DNA of 64,000 nucleotides, taken from NCBI RefSeq assembly GCF_003945595.2, contig NW_024104532.1, positions 9,736,545 through 9,800,544 of the forward strand. The letters are read 5' to 3'. Made by a program: the position numbers and the translations under genes. The stretch's first letter is position 1. Each line of letters begins with the position of its first letter. Below, piece by piece: positions 24,701 to 37,831 of the stretch. This DNA is from Pipra filicauda. Taxonomy: Eukaryota > Chordata > Aves > Passeriformes > Pipridae. The notes below the pieces were generated by a model. It searched no databases. It saw only the letters and a list, made by a program, of their open reading frames with translations, and had not been told where the DNA came from.

Positions 24701-27700
24701 GAGGTCTCCTCAGACCCACCTGCCCAAGCAGTCCAGGGCAATGGTCACCAGAGGAATAGCTAAGAAGGGCTCAAACAACCACCTCTGGAGGGTCCTGAGG
24801 CATTGCTGGGCTCCCTCTGGGTATGCCTGCACTACCCAACAGCTTTGCTCCCTCTCTTGCTCCCAGGTCTGCCCCTGACTGTTCCTCCACGCTGTGGGTA
24901 CAGCTCTTTGCACATGGGCTGTGTTTTGGAGGGGATCAGCTCGGCCTCTCCGAGGTGACAGGTCACTGCACATGGTGGATCATGCTTGGGCTGACAGACC
25001 TCTTTGAGATCATAGACATGGGGGACTGCTGAAACCCCAGAAATTCCTGAGGGTGTCTCAGAGCCAGTGAGCTCTACGAGAGGCCCAGAAGAGCCCTGGG
25101 CCAAAGATCACACAGTGTGGGTCACCCCCAAGCACATGGACTCAAGCCAGCCTTCATCATGTGGCGTGGGAGCCAGGGGCTGCTCGTGGAACAAACTCCC
25201 TGGGCAGTGGATGCTGGAGCTCTGCTCCCAGCCCTGGAGGAAGCTCAGGCACCTGCAGCTGGCCCACGGTACGAGTTGCACCAGGTCAGAGCAGCAGCCT
25301 GCCAAGGCCAGTGCTCTTCCCCAGCAGTGACAGGCAGCTGGGTAATGAACCAGGTGAGTGTAGGGTGGTCCCACCACTGACAGGGCAGTCCCACCTGCCT
25401 GCCAACTACTGCTCCTCAGCCCCCTTCCTGATGTCCACGTATCACAAACTTGTCACATCCCCAGGGGATCACAGCAGACGACTCTTAATTTGCCTTCTAC
25501 AAAGTGACCACCAGGCAAGGAGGATGAATGCTGGCCTTTTCACTGTCTCAACACCTCTGTAATTCAGCACAAACCCACCAGCTCAGAGAACATGCAGTTG
25601 GCAGTATTTTATTCTTGCCTGCTGAATACTGAAGACCTGCTGCCAAGGTAGGCCCTGGCTCACTGCTTTCTGGATATGAAGTCAAAGAAATCATGAAGAA
25701 AACTGCAGCTCAGCTTGAACTGTATTTTTTTCTGAGCATCAATCACTCCCTATAATTAATTAGATCCCTAAAATACACAAGAAACTAAGAAAAACAACAG
25801 CCACAAGCTAAGATGACTGCACTCCATCAAAAAAGCTTTTATCTCCATGCAATGAATAAATAACTCTGACGTAACTACACACAGCAATTTTTCATCAGAT
25901 GTCTCAGTATCAAACCCTTTCCAGACCTGCACTGACACAGCTCTCAGCAAATGTGCCGATGGAAAACCACCGGCCACGTTCACAAATAGGTCTAAAATCT
26001 AGCACAGGAACGCAGGAGGAACTGCTCCAAAGACCCACCACATCACCTCCTCTTCCTCCAGCAGCATCACCCCGCAGGCCCCAGCACCTCCCTGTGCATC
26101 CACGGGTGTTTCAGCCCGTAGCTCACCATGGAAAGCCACACGCTGCTTTTTCAAGGACAGACAAGAGGTCAAAAGCTGAGTGGATATTCCCCAAATCCCT
26201 CAGACATCCTGAGGTTGAAAACAAAACCCCAGAGTGTTCAAATGCAGCTTCCCCAGGTGAGTGGCCAACAGGGTCGGTCTGTACCCAAAGCAGCGCCGGC
26301 GGCCGATGGACGCTATTCATCTCCAGATTCCTACTCAACTGAAGTCAGGATCCGGTGGTTTCATGTGCCTCCAACTGCAGGGCCCTGTGAACAATTAACA
26401 GGCTATTCCTGCACTCACAATCGGCCCTTTTCAGGGGAGGCTCTTTCATATCAGGCCCATATTGCCATCGCTTAATCAGGCCGAGATTTAAGGGAGCCCG
26501 CTGTGAGATGACACAGATTGCTCCCTCCCTGGGGAGCTGGAGAACACCACGGTCAGTGTGTGACCGGCAACCCCGCAAAAACACTCCCTCTTATACACAA
26601 CCACTGAGTCCTCCTCTGCCCCTGCCAGTAACTGGCCTCCACAGACCTGGGCTGGGACCAGGGGGGTCCGTGTGCTCAGCCATCCCACAGATTGCCCCCT
26701 CACTTTATCCCTCAGAGGTCCCACCTGGCCGCAGCACAGTAGTGGGAAAGCAGGCAGCAACAGAGGGAGTGTGTAGCTGTTCACACATCCCTCCTGTCTC
26801 CCATGACAGCCCCGTAGAGGGAGCCTTGTCTGGGTGTGGATGAAACCATCTGCTCCGTGTCTGGCAACTGCAGGCAGGCAAAGGGCAGGGATGGCTGCCA
26901 CGTCCAGGCAATTCCTGAGCAGCCAGAGCAGGGGGATGCTGGCCGGGAGGCACTGCCAGCAGGGAGGGGAAAGGAGGGTGGATGGAGCCAGTTCACCAGG
27001 ACAGGGCTGGAACAGGGCACCAGGATCAAACCAGTAAGAGACCTTTCGATCCAGCTCCTTCAAGACCTCTGTGAAAGGCTCAGCAAATGCCTTACAGGAG
27101 GCACTGGTGAGGGACTGTGCCTCCAAAGTGGGAAAGTCTGGTAGGGCCCTGGATTTACATCCTGTGAGGATGCTGGAGCTAAGCAGTGTTGTCTTCCCAT
27201 TGACCTTTCAGGGGTTCTGCAAACTTATTCCAGCTTGGGTGTTAGAGCTGCTGTTGACATGCAGAAATTAGGCTTGCAGGCCCCCAACCACACACATCCC
27301 CAAACCTTCTTCCATTATAGTAGGGGAGAAAGGGTATCCCAGGCAACAGCCTCATTAGCACCATCACCACCCCACACCTCAAGACACTTCCAGCCTCCCT
27401 GGCAGCTTCCTCACCTTTGGGTCCTGATCCCAGAGCTCAGTTTGCATCTGGAAAGTGCTTCCTTCACCCAGATCAGAACTTGCTGGTACTCCATGCCCAA
27501 GTCTCCCCTGACTTATCAGATCAAATCCTCAGGTCGCACAAGTGGCTTTGCACAAACATACAACTGTGCCTGCCATCGCCAATCTCCTCACGTGAATGTC
27601 TCCTCAGTTACAGCCGATGCTGCTCCTTGCACCAAGCACCTGTGGGGAGAGGCTGGAGCCCTCCAGGTGCCCTTCCACACCTATTTGGCAGATTATTTCC

Positions 27701-27744
27701 CCACTGAACATGAGTTAAGGAGCAGCCTCTTGCCTGCTAGGAGA
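21771..27744. other. Intronic stretch with candidate homeodomain-site block
   Basis: There are no recognised exons or mobile elements. The AT-rich block at 25734-25790 is listed separately. A second moderately AT-rich block at about 26385-26490 looks unlike its GC-rich surroundings. Long frames, for example 26488-27126 on the minus strand, are cysteine- and proline-rich without a recognisable domain. Confidence 0.45.
25734..25770. promoter_or_regulatory. Candidate enhancer core: PBX-type site and homeodomain palindrome
   Basis: ATCAATCA (reverse complement TGATTGAT, a PBX/HOX-type site) at 25738-25745 lies next to the perfect palindrome TAATTAATTA at 25753-25762. Such dense homeodomain motifs in a GC-rich intron are compatible with a developmental enhancer. 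Motif matches alone are weak evidence. Confidence 0.25.
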
Positions 27745-27900
27745 TAGAATCATGGGGTCATTAAGGTTGGAAATCCCAGCACCATTGTGTTCACCACTAA
27801 TCCATGTTTCCAAGCGCCACATCCACACACCTTTTGAACACTTCCAGGCGTGGTGTTCTTGAATTCCATCCAAACTCTCCCAAGCACCTGCTTCCAGGGA
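27745..27900 (-). mobile_element. CR1 LINE 3'-end fragment
   Basis: ATAGAATCATGGGGTCATTA, AAGGTTGGAAATCCCAGCAC and TTGAACACTTCCAGGCGTGG are the reverse complement of a CR1 3' end. The copy is more diverged than most others here, and its far limit is uncertain. Confidence 0.85.
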
Positions 27901-28189
27901 GGTATGGGGCAGTCCCTTGTGACAGACACTGCCTTTCCAGGTCTCTTCAGCCCCTTGTCTCTGCAAGTCCCTGTCCCAGTTCGTCACTTCCCTCAGCTGC
28001 CCACTCTGAATCCTCCACGATCTCTTGCAATTCCCCTGCACTGGTGCTCATGTAAGAGGATACAGCTGGCTTTGAACAGGGTTCCTCATCTTGTAGCAGC
28101 TTAAAGCCTAAGGAGCCTCCGTGTATCCGGGTGAAAGTGGGGATCAGGAGTGCTGCAGCACTGCTCTGCCACAGCAGGGCCCTTCCAAG

Positions 28190-28231
28190 CCTCCAGACAA
28201 TGTATTTGAGCCTCCAGACAATGTATTTGAG
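28190..28231. repeat. 21-bp tandem duplication
   Basis: The unit beginning CCTCCAGACAATG occurs twice without change (28190-28210 and 28211-28231). Perfect identity implies a recent duplication by slippage. Confidence 0.97.
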
Positions 28232-29169
28232 CACTGTCTTTCATTGAGGCACTCATCAGCATCCCTGCATAGGATACCTCTGGAGACCAAGGGAAGCAAA
28301 GGCCCCTTTGTACAGCATAGGAACGGGAAATCAGCTGGGCATTGCAGCAAGCTCTGCCCATCGTTGTCTTTCCCTCCCCTGGAAAAAAATCCCATGGGAA
28401 ATCCTTTCGCACAAATGGCAGAAATTGTTGTTTTAGGAGGGAAAGTGTCAGCAGGGTTCCCTGAAGGCATTGCTTATGATAATTAATATATATATACACT
28501 TATGGGGTCTGCACAGGATGACCACAGAGCAGCTGTGGGTCTCATGTCCAGCCATTTCCTGTGGCAAACCAAAAACCAGCATTGGATTCTTGGTGGAGAG
28601 TTGGGCTAAAAGTGTTGGAATGAACAGTTCTAGGCACAAACACCCATCCAAATCACAGAAGGGCTCCTTCCATTTCCCACATATCCATAAAACTCAAACA
28701 GCCCTTTAATAATCAAGTGTTAGGGATGTAAATTTTTACCCCAACTGAAATACATCCTGGTGGTTTCAGCTTGCAGAATAAGAGCAGGACATAGAAGAAG
28801 AAAACAAGCCTGGGAGACTTGTTCCCAGGGTGCTCCTGCACCCAAGACCAGACAGGGAAGATGAGGGACTACCACGTGGTGGGATAAGAACAAGGACAAG
28901 TCATTTGATTTCTACATGTCCCCTGGTTTTACCACATCAGCTGAGCTATTCAAACCAAATGCAAAGGAACATGTCATTATTGCCAGGTACGGTTTTAATC
29001 CAAGAGTCCCTTCCCAGAGCAAGTGGCAGTTGTGTGACAGATGAACATCCCTTCTCAGGCAGACTGTTTCTCCACAACACTGTGGCTCCACCCCAAGCAA
29101 GTTAGAACTGATACAGACCACTTTAGAAGACCACCACGGCCCACCATTAGTTATAGGTGCTGCCTACTT

Positions 29170-29222
29170 AACCTTAATTAAGATGCAGTGACACTAATCA
29201 CTTAATTCGTCCTCAATTAGAA
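29170..29222. promoter_or_regulatory. Candidate enhancer core with clustered homeodomain sites
   Basis: The 10-bp palindrome CTTAATTAAG at 29173-29182 is followed by CTAATCA (about 29194), CTTAATTC (29201) and CAATTAG (29214-29220) within 50 bp. The cluster is far more AT-rich than the flanks. It is a candidate only; conservation has not been tested. Confidence 0.25.
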
Positions 29223-32200
29223 TCTGAAAAATTTTTAAGCACAGAAAAGTAAACCATTTGGCCCAGCTTGAGATCCTGGCCTTCATCCTCTCTACCTTGG
29301 TTTCCTCTACACGTTTTTCCCAGGTCCATGGGGAAAAGCCACGTCAGGCTCAGACCAGCAGCACACAGGAGCTGCCAGACCCCGTCATTTCCTCCCAGCC
29401 GAGCTGGCACCACATCAGAGCTGTCACCAGGTCTCTCCTGTCCCACTTTACTGTGACTGGATGTCACTACACGGGAGTGAGGGCCTTGGAGACTCTGGGA
29501 CTAACACGCTCTGTTTTCTAGGACAGTGTGTTCCAGCTGTGAGCTCCTCAGAGCACGTTGAACACAATGGAGAACCAGCTCCTCCTTGGGGGCACCTCAC
29601 AGCACCTCCAAACTCTGCTCTAGGTTCCTGCTCTGTCTTGGCCACAGCAAACTACTCCTTCTATGGAGCCTGTTGGCAGAGTTTGGTCCCTCCCAGGGAT
29701 GCTTTTCCTCCTCCAGACCCTCTGGAAGGGAAGGACTCTGAAGCTCTCATCATGGAGAAGCCATCCCATGAAAACTCTTCCATGCACCTTCACCTACCAC
29801 AGCTTCAGGCTCTCCTGCAGTCCTGTGCTATGAGGGCAGAGAGAAGACCCAGTCTGAGGTTTCCACAGCCTTCCCACAGAATGATTCTGTGGAAGCCCAG
29901 AAAATAGTGCTGGGAGAGGCTGTTGCTCCTTCCCAACACCCACCCTCTCCCATGCCAGTCCTGCTGCTGCCATTTACTGTGATCTCTTGAAAGCCAGACA
30001 CCAAGACACAGCAAAACCAGCAAACTGAGCTGCATGGGAATAAGCCTCTGCACTCTCCTAGTGTTGCAGACTCCTTGACATTGTTTTATCTGGGACAAAA
30101 TAACTCCTGGTCACAGTTCAAGAGCTGACAGGAGTAAGAACCCTTCTCTGCAGGTAACCCTGTTGCAGTGGTTCTGTTCCACAGCATGGGCATAGGCTGT
30201 GTGTTCTCTGTGCCAGAGAACAATCCCACAGCAATGCAGCTGAGGGATTCTGAGATAAGCCACACCAAGAGATGCCCAGCACCCAGTGGCACAGGAGAGC
30301 CAAGTTTTCCCCATCATTCTGCAGTACTGAGAACTCCAATGGGGCCAGTTTGCAAGACAAACAAGAACTGCCCATCTGAGCAGCCCAGTTCCAGCTCCAG
30401 CTTGTTTTATCTCCAGCAAATAAAGCACTAAAAAAATTAGGCAGATCCAATAAAACACAGGTCAGTCCATCCCTCACCCTGTTCTCCAACAGCAGGAAAG
30501 CAGCAGCCGGCTGGAGCTGGCAGCTAAATGGGTATCTGAGTGCATGTCACAGCCTAAAATCCTTTCTCAGTGCAATGAGGCCTCAGCATCTGACAGGGCC
30601 ACTGACAAATTGCTCTGTCACCTTGGAGCTCTGTCAGAGACTGGTCTGTGCTGGAAGTGAGTCTTCAGAGGAGGCTGCACAGGGAAGCAAAGGCCCCTCT
30701 GCACTGGGCTCAGCTAAAGATGCCCAGGAGAGCACTGACTCCAGCCCTTCCTCCAAGGAAGCCTTTGCTTCATGACCTTGAGGGGAGCCACACCGAGACT
30801 CAGACTACCTGGCTGACTCTTCTGTGGAATCAGGGGAAATAATTATCATAAATGAAATAATCATAGGGTTCCCATGTCTTGTCCCACCACATCTCCACCA
30901 GCTTTCCTGCACCCCTCTCTCTCTGCTGCTTCCTCACACATGCTGCCCTTATCCTCTTCCCTCCTCTCCTGACGTCTCCTCCCAAAGACCCTTCCTGAAG
31001 AGCAGCAGGAAGCAAAGCAGAGACATTCTCAGTGCTCAGAGCAGAGCACAGGACCACCTCCAGGCTCTAGGCACCTCGCCAGAGTTTTCTCTGCAGACCT
31101 CCCTGGGAACTGCATGTTTTCCCCCTGATGGCAGGTTTCTGCCCTTCCCCTCTTTATCCCTTCCTGTGCACCAGAAAAACCAGGCAGTGCAGCCCTGCCC
31201 AGGAGCTGGGACAGGGAACACCCATCCCCAGTGGTCCTGGGACTCCTGGCCCTGCATCACATAATGGGTGCGAGCCCTGAGGACAGTCCAGCCGCATCCC
31301 AAATCCCTGCCTGCCAATACCAAGCCCTGTGATTTCTGAGGGAGCCGGTCCTGCCAGACACCATGGGGAGCTCAGACACATCTCACTGACAGGCTGGGAG
31401 TTCGCTGCCCTGGGAGGTGACAGTGGTCTGTGCAGCAGGCTGAGGGCAGCTGGAGATGCTGTCAGCCTCCCGCCCACCCGCCAGCTCCCTGGATCCTTCG
31501 GAGGAGCCTGCCTGTGTTTTTCCAGACGCTGCCACGTCCTGGCATTCTCAGAGCTGTGAAGCGAAGCTGCTCCAACAACTCACCCCCAGCTGCTGGTGCA
31601 GAGACACAGCTGGCGATGACAGCCAGGACCTGCCGGCCCAGCAGGATGTTTTCCATATCCATTAGCAACCAGAGTGGTCGGGATCAGCACCACCTCGGCC
31701 TGTCAACCTTGGCCTCCTGTCCAGGCAAGTCAAGAGGAACAGATGATGCCTGTGAGCCCCTGGAGGTTCCCAGAATGGTGGATTGCAGCCTGTCCATCCC
31801 ACATCCTGCCTCATCCCACTCAGCCAGCCGGGAAGGACAATACTGAACAGCAGAGCCCTGGAACAACAGACTCTGAGAGATGCTGGTACCCAAAGCAACC
31901 ATTCCACAGTCTAACAGCTGGAACTAAGCTTGAACCAACTCCTCTTGAGTGAGACCTGCAAACAGAGATGGTTTTTGGGTTCTCCTTGTTGCTAACCCAA
32001 AACAGTGCAGAACTGAGAGCTGGACAACCTCAAGCTGTGAGGTGAATTTCAAGCACACAGAAAAGATACTTAATAAATGCTGGGACATTTTCACTCATTT
32101 CCTGGTGGGATGAGCCTTGTTTGTTCATGTTCTCAGGCTTCTCCCAGTCACCATAAAACTTCTACTGGGAAAGCAAGATTCACATGCAGTCCCATAACTC

Positions 32201-33352
32201 TGAGAGCTGGGGTTTTAAGGCAAACCCTTGAGGAAACTCCTCGGGGACCTGCTCAGCCCCTCTGCACAGCCCAGTGCCCTGACCCGGGCCAGGCCAGCCA
32301 CGCTTACTGTGTTTTCTTCCACCAACATAAATCCCTTCTAATTCCCTCTAAACCGTTCCTTGTCTCCATCAAAGCGCAGCTCCCTCCCTGCTTTTCCTGG
32401 CAGGGATTAGTGCAGCCCCACGGAGCAGGGACAGTGACAGAGCACAGGCGGAGCAGGACTGGCTGGCCTTGCCTATGCACAGACCTCTCTCTGCATCCCT
32501 GTGCCCCTGCCCTGGTTTCAGGGCTAATCCAAACCCATTAAAGCTGGGAGCAGGGCCACCACAGAGGCTGCTGTGGCATCAGCCTCCTCTGCTCTCTCCC
32601 AGCAATATCAGTTCTTTTCCCATCTCTTTGCTTGCCTTCTACCCCATCCCCTGCTTTGGGAGCCAGGATTGCTTCTCTTGGCATCTTCTTGACCCACATG
32701 CCAAGCACCCAAATTCTCCCAGTCCTCCACTGCATCTTCCCCAGGACACTGAAAGCAACTCAACAGTCTCGGGGCTTCCACACACCTGCACACGGATCCA
32801 GGGGCTCCTGCTTTCCAAAGGGGGAAAGTAAGCAAACAGTAAGAGAGGCTGCTCCACCACGGAAACCTGATATTGTTTATCCATGAGGCAATGAGGGACA
32901 GCTCCAGCCTCCTCTGCTCTAACCATTTCCTTACACAGTAAACCCCAAATCCTTCATCCACCTCCAAATCACTCCCTCCTGCAGATTGCAGCTGTATCCT
33001 CCTCCCTCGCTGTCTCTGGCAGGACCATGGGAGCACACCTTCTGCACAGGGGAACAGCAGCAGAGAACAGCCTGAAATGCAGAGTGGCGCTTGCAGTCAT
33101 CCCTTGGAGACCTGAGACTGCAGGAGTTGGAGATTCACAGACACAGCCCAGGTTTCAGTGACAGCAGTCACTGAACCTCACCTGGGAACAGGTAAGATGC
33201 CAGACTAGTTCCCTTTCTCACTCACTAGCACGGGAAGGTTTGGAACCTCAAGGGCTCTGGAAGCAGAGCACAGGCTGAGCCTGAGCTGTGTGGGGAGTCT
33301 CAGGTTTGGAGCCTGGAGCACCCACCTGCACCAGCCAGCTGACCAGGGACAG

Positions 33353-33670
33353 TTCACAGAACAGTTTGGGTTGGAAGGGACCTTAAAGACCATCAAGTTC
33401 CACACCCCTGCCTTGGGCAGGGACAGCTTCCACTATCCCAGGTTGCTCCAAGTCCCATCCAGCCAGACCTCGAACACTTCCAGGGATGAGGTAGCCACAG
33501 CTTCTCAGGGCAACCTGTGCCAGGGCCTCAGCATCCTCACAGGGAACAATTTCTCCCTAATATTCAACCTAACTCTGTCCTCTTTTAGTTTGAAGCCTTT
33601 CCCCCTTGTCCTATCACCCTATGCCCTTTTGTCCAAAGTCCCTCTCCAGCATTTCAAGGAAGCCATCCTA
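33353..33670 (-). mobile_element. CR1 LINE 3'-end fragment
   Basis: CACAGAACAGTTTGGGTTGG, GGACCTTAAAGACCATCAAG, GAACACTTCCAGGGATGAGG and CAACCTGTGCCAGGGCCTCA run in reverse-complement CR1 order for about 315 bp. It closely resembles the copy at 8416-8722. Confidence 0.95.
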
Positions 33671-34670
33671 CATTTCAGGAGTGCTTCAGCAGCAGCAGTG
33701 TATTGATCATGAGCAGGAGACCACAGTGTGTTAAAGAGTTAGTGATGCACCTATAACCTAAGTACACCCATGCCTGGGCTGTGCTGGGCTGTGCTGGACA
33801 TATCAAGCACATTCCAGGCTGGGCTGTGCCATACACACATCCTTTGGCCATGGGAAAAACTCAGCAGCTCCCTGCAGCCCACGGCAGCTCCCACTCAAGC
33901 CCAGCAGTTGAGCCACCTGCATGGCCTTGCCCTTTTCTAACAGTGCAGCAAGAAGTCCTTGTGAAAACATCCTTGAGAGTTGTTTTCTTGGAAGAAAATT
34001 ATGTAATGACTGACCAAATGGAAGAGCTTCCCTCCATGGTTGGGATCTGCTCTGAGACACGGGAGAAATCTGTCCAGGGTCTGTGTGATGCTGCACAAAC
34101 GCTGGTGCCCAGCATCTGGAGGGACGTGAGATTTACTCACTAGATACACTCCTTGTTCTGCCTTGTTCAAAGTGCTGGTTTATTGGGAGAGTTGTTGTTG
34201 GACCTTTCCAGGTGAGAACAGCCTGGGGCAGAACAGATGGGCGGGGAGGACACTCAGCTTCCCAAGGGCTCAGGGTGCACAGGGCAGTGGATGTACTTGG
34301 ATTAAAAGGGGCCAGAAGGGTAGCAGGGAAGGGACAGGTTGGGGAGCAAGAAACCAAAGGACACAAACCCACAGCTCTGCTCAGGCAGCCAGGACTCCCA
34401 CCACGTGCCAAGAGCTCCTTCCTGTGCATTGCTGTCCCTTGCCATGGTTTGTTCTCTCGGGACACAGGCACCAGTCCCAGCCAGGATGTCCCGGCCGTGC
34501 CTGGACCACTCTGCCCTCATTGGTCAGACCTCTGCTTAGCAACGGCCAATCCCAAGAGGCTCTTTGCTGGCTACTGGGTAGGAAGATGCTGGGATTCCTC
34601 TTCCCCACCCCCCAGCCTCCAGCCCTGAGCATTTCTGGCTCCAAAGGAAGCCTCTGGCACAAGCACAGGG

Positions 34671-34684
34671 ACACACACACACAC
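34671..34684. repeat. (AC)7 microsatellite
   Basis: Seven perfect AC dinucleotides. Confidence 0.95.
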
Positions 34685-36429
34685 TTACTTCCCTGAGGCT
34701 CCTGCTCCAGGAGAGAAGCATCCCAGGGCCGCCCCCACATCATCTCATGCTGTAGTTTCCTCTGCAGCGTGATGCGTCCCCAAGGCAGGTCCCAGATGGG
34801 AACACAGATGTGGGGGAAGAGAGGAGAGGAATCGCTGCATCCACCTACAGCTCCTGCGCAAAGCCTCCAGGTTGTTACACCTTGCCCAGGGGCTGTAGCT
34901 GGGACTTTACCCCCTCATGTTGTGAATCAGGGGTTGTCACTGGTCCCACTAGCCAGGGCTTTCCCAGCTGCAGCACATACAGCCCCAATGGGCTCCAGGA
35001 TGAGCCCCACCTTCCCTGCACCGAGAACATGGGCAAACAATGCGACTGCAAACCCTTCTCCACAAAAACAGGACAATTGAGCCTTTCCTTGCCACTCTTT
35101 CAGTGCAGAGGAAAGAAGCAGGGTAGGGTGGAAATCCACAGCAAGGAATGTGGGGAAAGGAATTTCCTCAGACTTTCCTCAGTTCATAAGACCAGTGCTA
35201 GAACATTGGTCCTGGCTGCAACTGAGACCTGAACCTCGCCAGAAAGATTGATTTGAGGCCTGAGTGACCTCAAAGTCCTGCTGCTGGCTGAGAAGGGGTT
35301 CATATGTTGAGTGTGCAGGGGCTGACCCTGTGCACAAGGTGAGGCAGGAGAGACTGGGATGAACTGCTGTTCTTCTAAACCCTGGATAACCTCCAATCCC
35401 TTTTCAACTCTGAGGACCCTGTCAGGAGGTGGTGAGCAGGGCCTGAGCAGTCCCTTAGCCGTGTGGTTTGTGGCCTGGTCACCAGGACACCTCTCCTTTT
35501 GCATGGCACACACCCTGCACCCCAGCTCCAAGGGAAGGGTCAGAGTGGGGCATGCTGGCAGACCACCAACACAGCACCTCCCTTGGAAAGGTCCCTGGAA
35601 AGCTGCTTTTCCACAAGTACAGGGCATTCCTCAAAAAGCATCCAACATATTCTGGACTTTACCTCACAGCAGCCCGATAAAAGCGGGGAGGAGCTCAGGA
35701 AACAGTTGGAGATGGGAATGAGCACATCCCTCTCAGCCTGTCAGTCTGCCACACAGGCACAAAATAGCTCCAGCATGGTCATGGGAAGGACATGTGTCAG
35801 GGTTTGTCCCACTGCTGGACTCCACAGCCATGGGTTAGACCTCTGCATAGGTGTGTGGGTAGCACTAAGGTGAGGAAGGCCCCAGGTATTGGGGCTTACT
35901 GGGGCAGGGACATGAGTTACCTTCAACCTCAACCCTCAAAGCCATCATGGACATGGTGAACTTCCATCCTGCCAGACTCCCGGAGCCCATGGCACACTGC
36001 CACAAAACCCTCAGACAGCCTGCTGGGATCTGCTCACCCAGCCAGACCCTCCTTCAGGTGACAGCACCAAGCCATGGAGCAAAGCCTGAGGTCAAATCTC
36101 CGAGGTTTTCACAGCCAGGTTCTCACAGGGATGTGTGCCACTGGAAGGACACAGACACTGGAAGGATGCAGTCCTCAACACACCCAGGTCTGGCATGAAG
36201 TCTCCCTGGATGTGGGGAAGCATCCTCGGGGGACTGGCAGTGGATCAGCAAGAACAAAGCTGAGCAGAGGACCTCAGGCCAGCCTTGCTTGTCAGCAGAC
36301 AGCCACAGACAAGGGTGTCCTGCAGTGGTCAGACCTAAACTGATGCTTTGACTCCCTTTTCTCCACGTGCCAGGTGGGACAGGGGAATCTCGCCGGGGCA
36401 CTTGCTGTGAGGAGTTCAGCTCCAGCAGT

Positions 36430-36980
36430 TAAAGTTAGAGCTCGCCTTGGCCACCTGCCTAATCCTTCTGTAATTCAGCTGGACAACTCGTGGTAACTCC
36501 TCAGGACCTCGTGCCCGTGCGTGTTGCTGCTCTCCCATCTCAGCTCTGCTGACAGGCGTCCCGAGCTCCCCGAAGCGTCTGTCGTCTTATTAGCAGAGCC
36601 TCCACTTGGGATTTATTTTCCATCCAGAATTTAAGCTGAATTTATGTATTAACTAAAGACCATTAATGCCAAAAATAAGTGGAATGCCACTTGCTCAGCA
36701 ACACGGGCCTTACGAGAGGCCACGTGGCACAGCCAACCCACCCAATCGCAACCTCAGGGAGGCTTTTTATAGACACCCACGTCTGATGGAGTGCGAGCGA
36801 TGCTTGGCTTGCTGCAGGCTCTGCTCTGCAAGCATCTGATTGCAGGGGGAGGGGAGGGAAACATCCCCACATCCACGGGCAGGAGGCACGGTTCCCTCGG
36901 CTCTGCCGGCTGGTTAAGCAGCCAGGTGGAACTAGGAGTGGTTTGGGACTACCTCAGCTTCCCTGCCATATAAACACCCG
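36430..36980. promoter_or_regulatory. Candidate intronic regulatory block
   Basis: The block has an unusual composition. A CpG-bearing part (about 36480-36590) is followed by an AT-rich part with the palindrome CATTAATG at 36661-36668 and an MEF2-like CCAAAAATAAG at about 36668-36678. A GGCCACGTGGCA E-box follows at about 36718, and CATATAAACA at about 36967. Such mosaics are typical of developmental enhancers or minor promoters, but nothing here proves function. Confidence 0.22.
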
Positions 36981-37831
36981 TGCTCTGCAGGCGGCTTCTG
37001 ACACACAGAACATGCTGCTGAGTGTCTCAGTGCAGCATCTCAGCATCGAGGGTGGGTAACTTCCCTCCGGGAAAGGCTGCTCAAGGGAGAAAAAAGGTCA
37101 CCCAACGTGCACCCAGCTCTGGCTGATGGTGGGTTCTGTTTCCCAGGTTGCCTCCAGGGTATCTTTGCCTTTGAGCACTGAGCCCTCTCATCTACCAGGA
37201 CAGTGACGCTGATGTGGCTCTGAAGGCTTCTCCAAGGACTCTGACCAACCTCCCCCAGGAGGGATGAGAAGCCACAGCAGCAGCCACGGCACTGCCACTG
37301 CCAGCAGGCCCAGGAAGTCCACATTGCACCAGCCAAGGCACAGAAGAATCAGTGGCAGGTGATGGGTAGCCCTCATATATTGAGACACCACAGCCACCTG
37401 CTTGGCATGGCTTCTTTCCTCCCACTGCTCTCTGTCCAAATCCTCTCCAAACCACCCTGCTCCTTTTGCCAAGCCAGACTCAGCTGGTGAGTGTGGGATG
37501 GCCGTGGCCAGGGTGGATTTGCTGGTCTGGCAGCTCTCCAAAGCACACCCAGTATGCTGGGCTGCAAAGGGGCTGCTCTGGTCAGGACAAAGCGTGGGGC
37601 ACAGATAGCCCACAGCCCAGCACTTGGGCCAGAGGAGCATCTGGGAAAGCAGCTCACAGGCTGGCAGTAGAGGTCAGCAGGGCTGGGGCAGGCACAGCCC
37701 ATCTGCACAAACCTCCTTGGTCTGAGTAGCAGCCTTAGGCTGGACCAGAAGGCCCAGGCAGGGCTCTCCTGCTTGCACTGGGCACAGTGCACTGGTAGAA
37801 GCATCACTGTGCTCACAGTCCCACCATAAGT

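Larger units (their letters stand above)
27901..33352. other. Intronic stretch with small repeats and an AT-rich block
   Basis: A 21-bp tandem duplication lies at 28190-28231, a short TA run at about 28488-28497, and an AT-rich block with homeodomain-type sites at 29170-29220. No exon or transposon is recognised. Frames at 29461-29907 and 30824-31264 have no domain and no splice context. Confidence 0.45.
33671..37831. other. Intronic stretch with candidate regulatory block
   Basis: A (AC)7 microsatellite lies at 34671-34684. The block at 36430-36980 mixes CpGs, AT-rich motifs and a TATAAA, and is listed separately. Frames at 34163-34696, 35359-35873 and 36074-36343 are non-conserved by eye. 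Confidence 0.45.
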
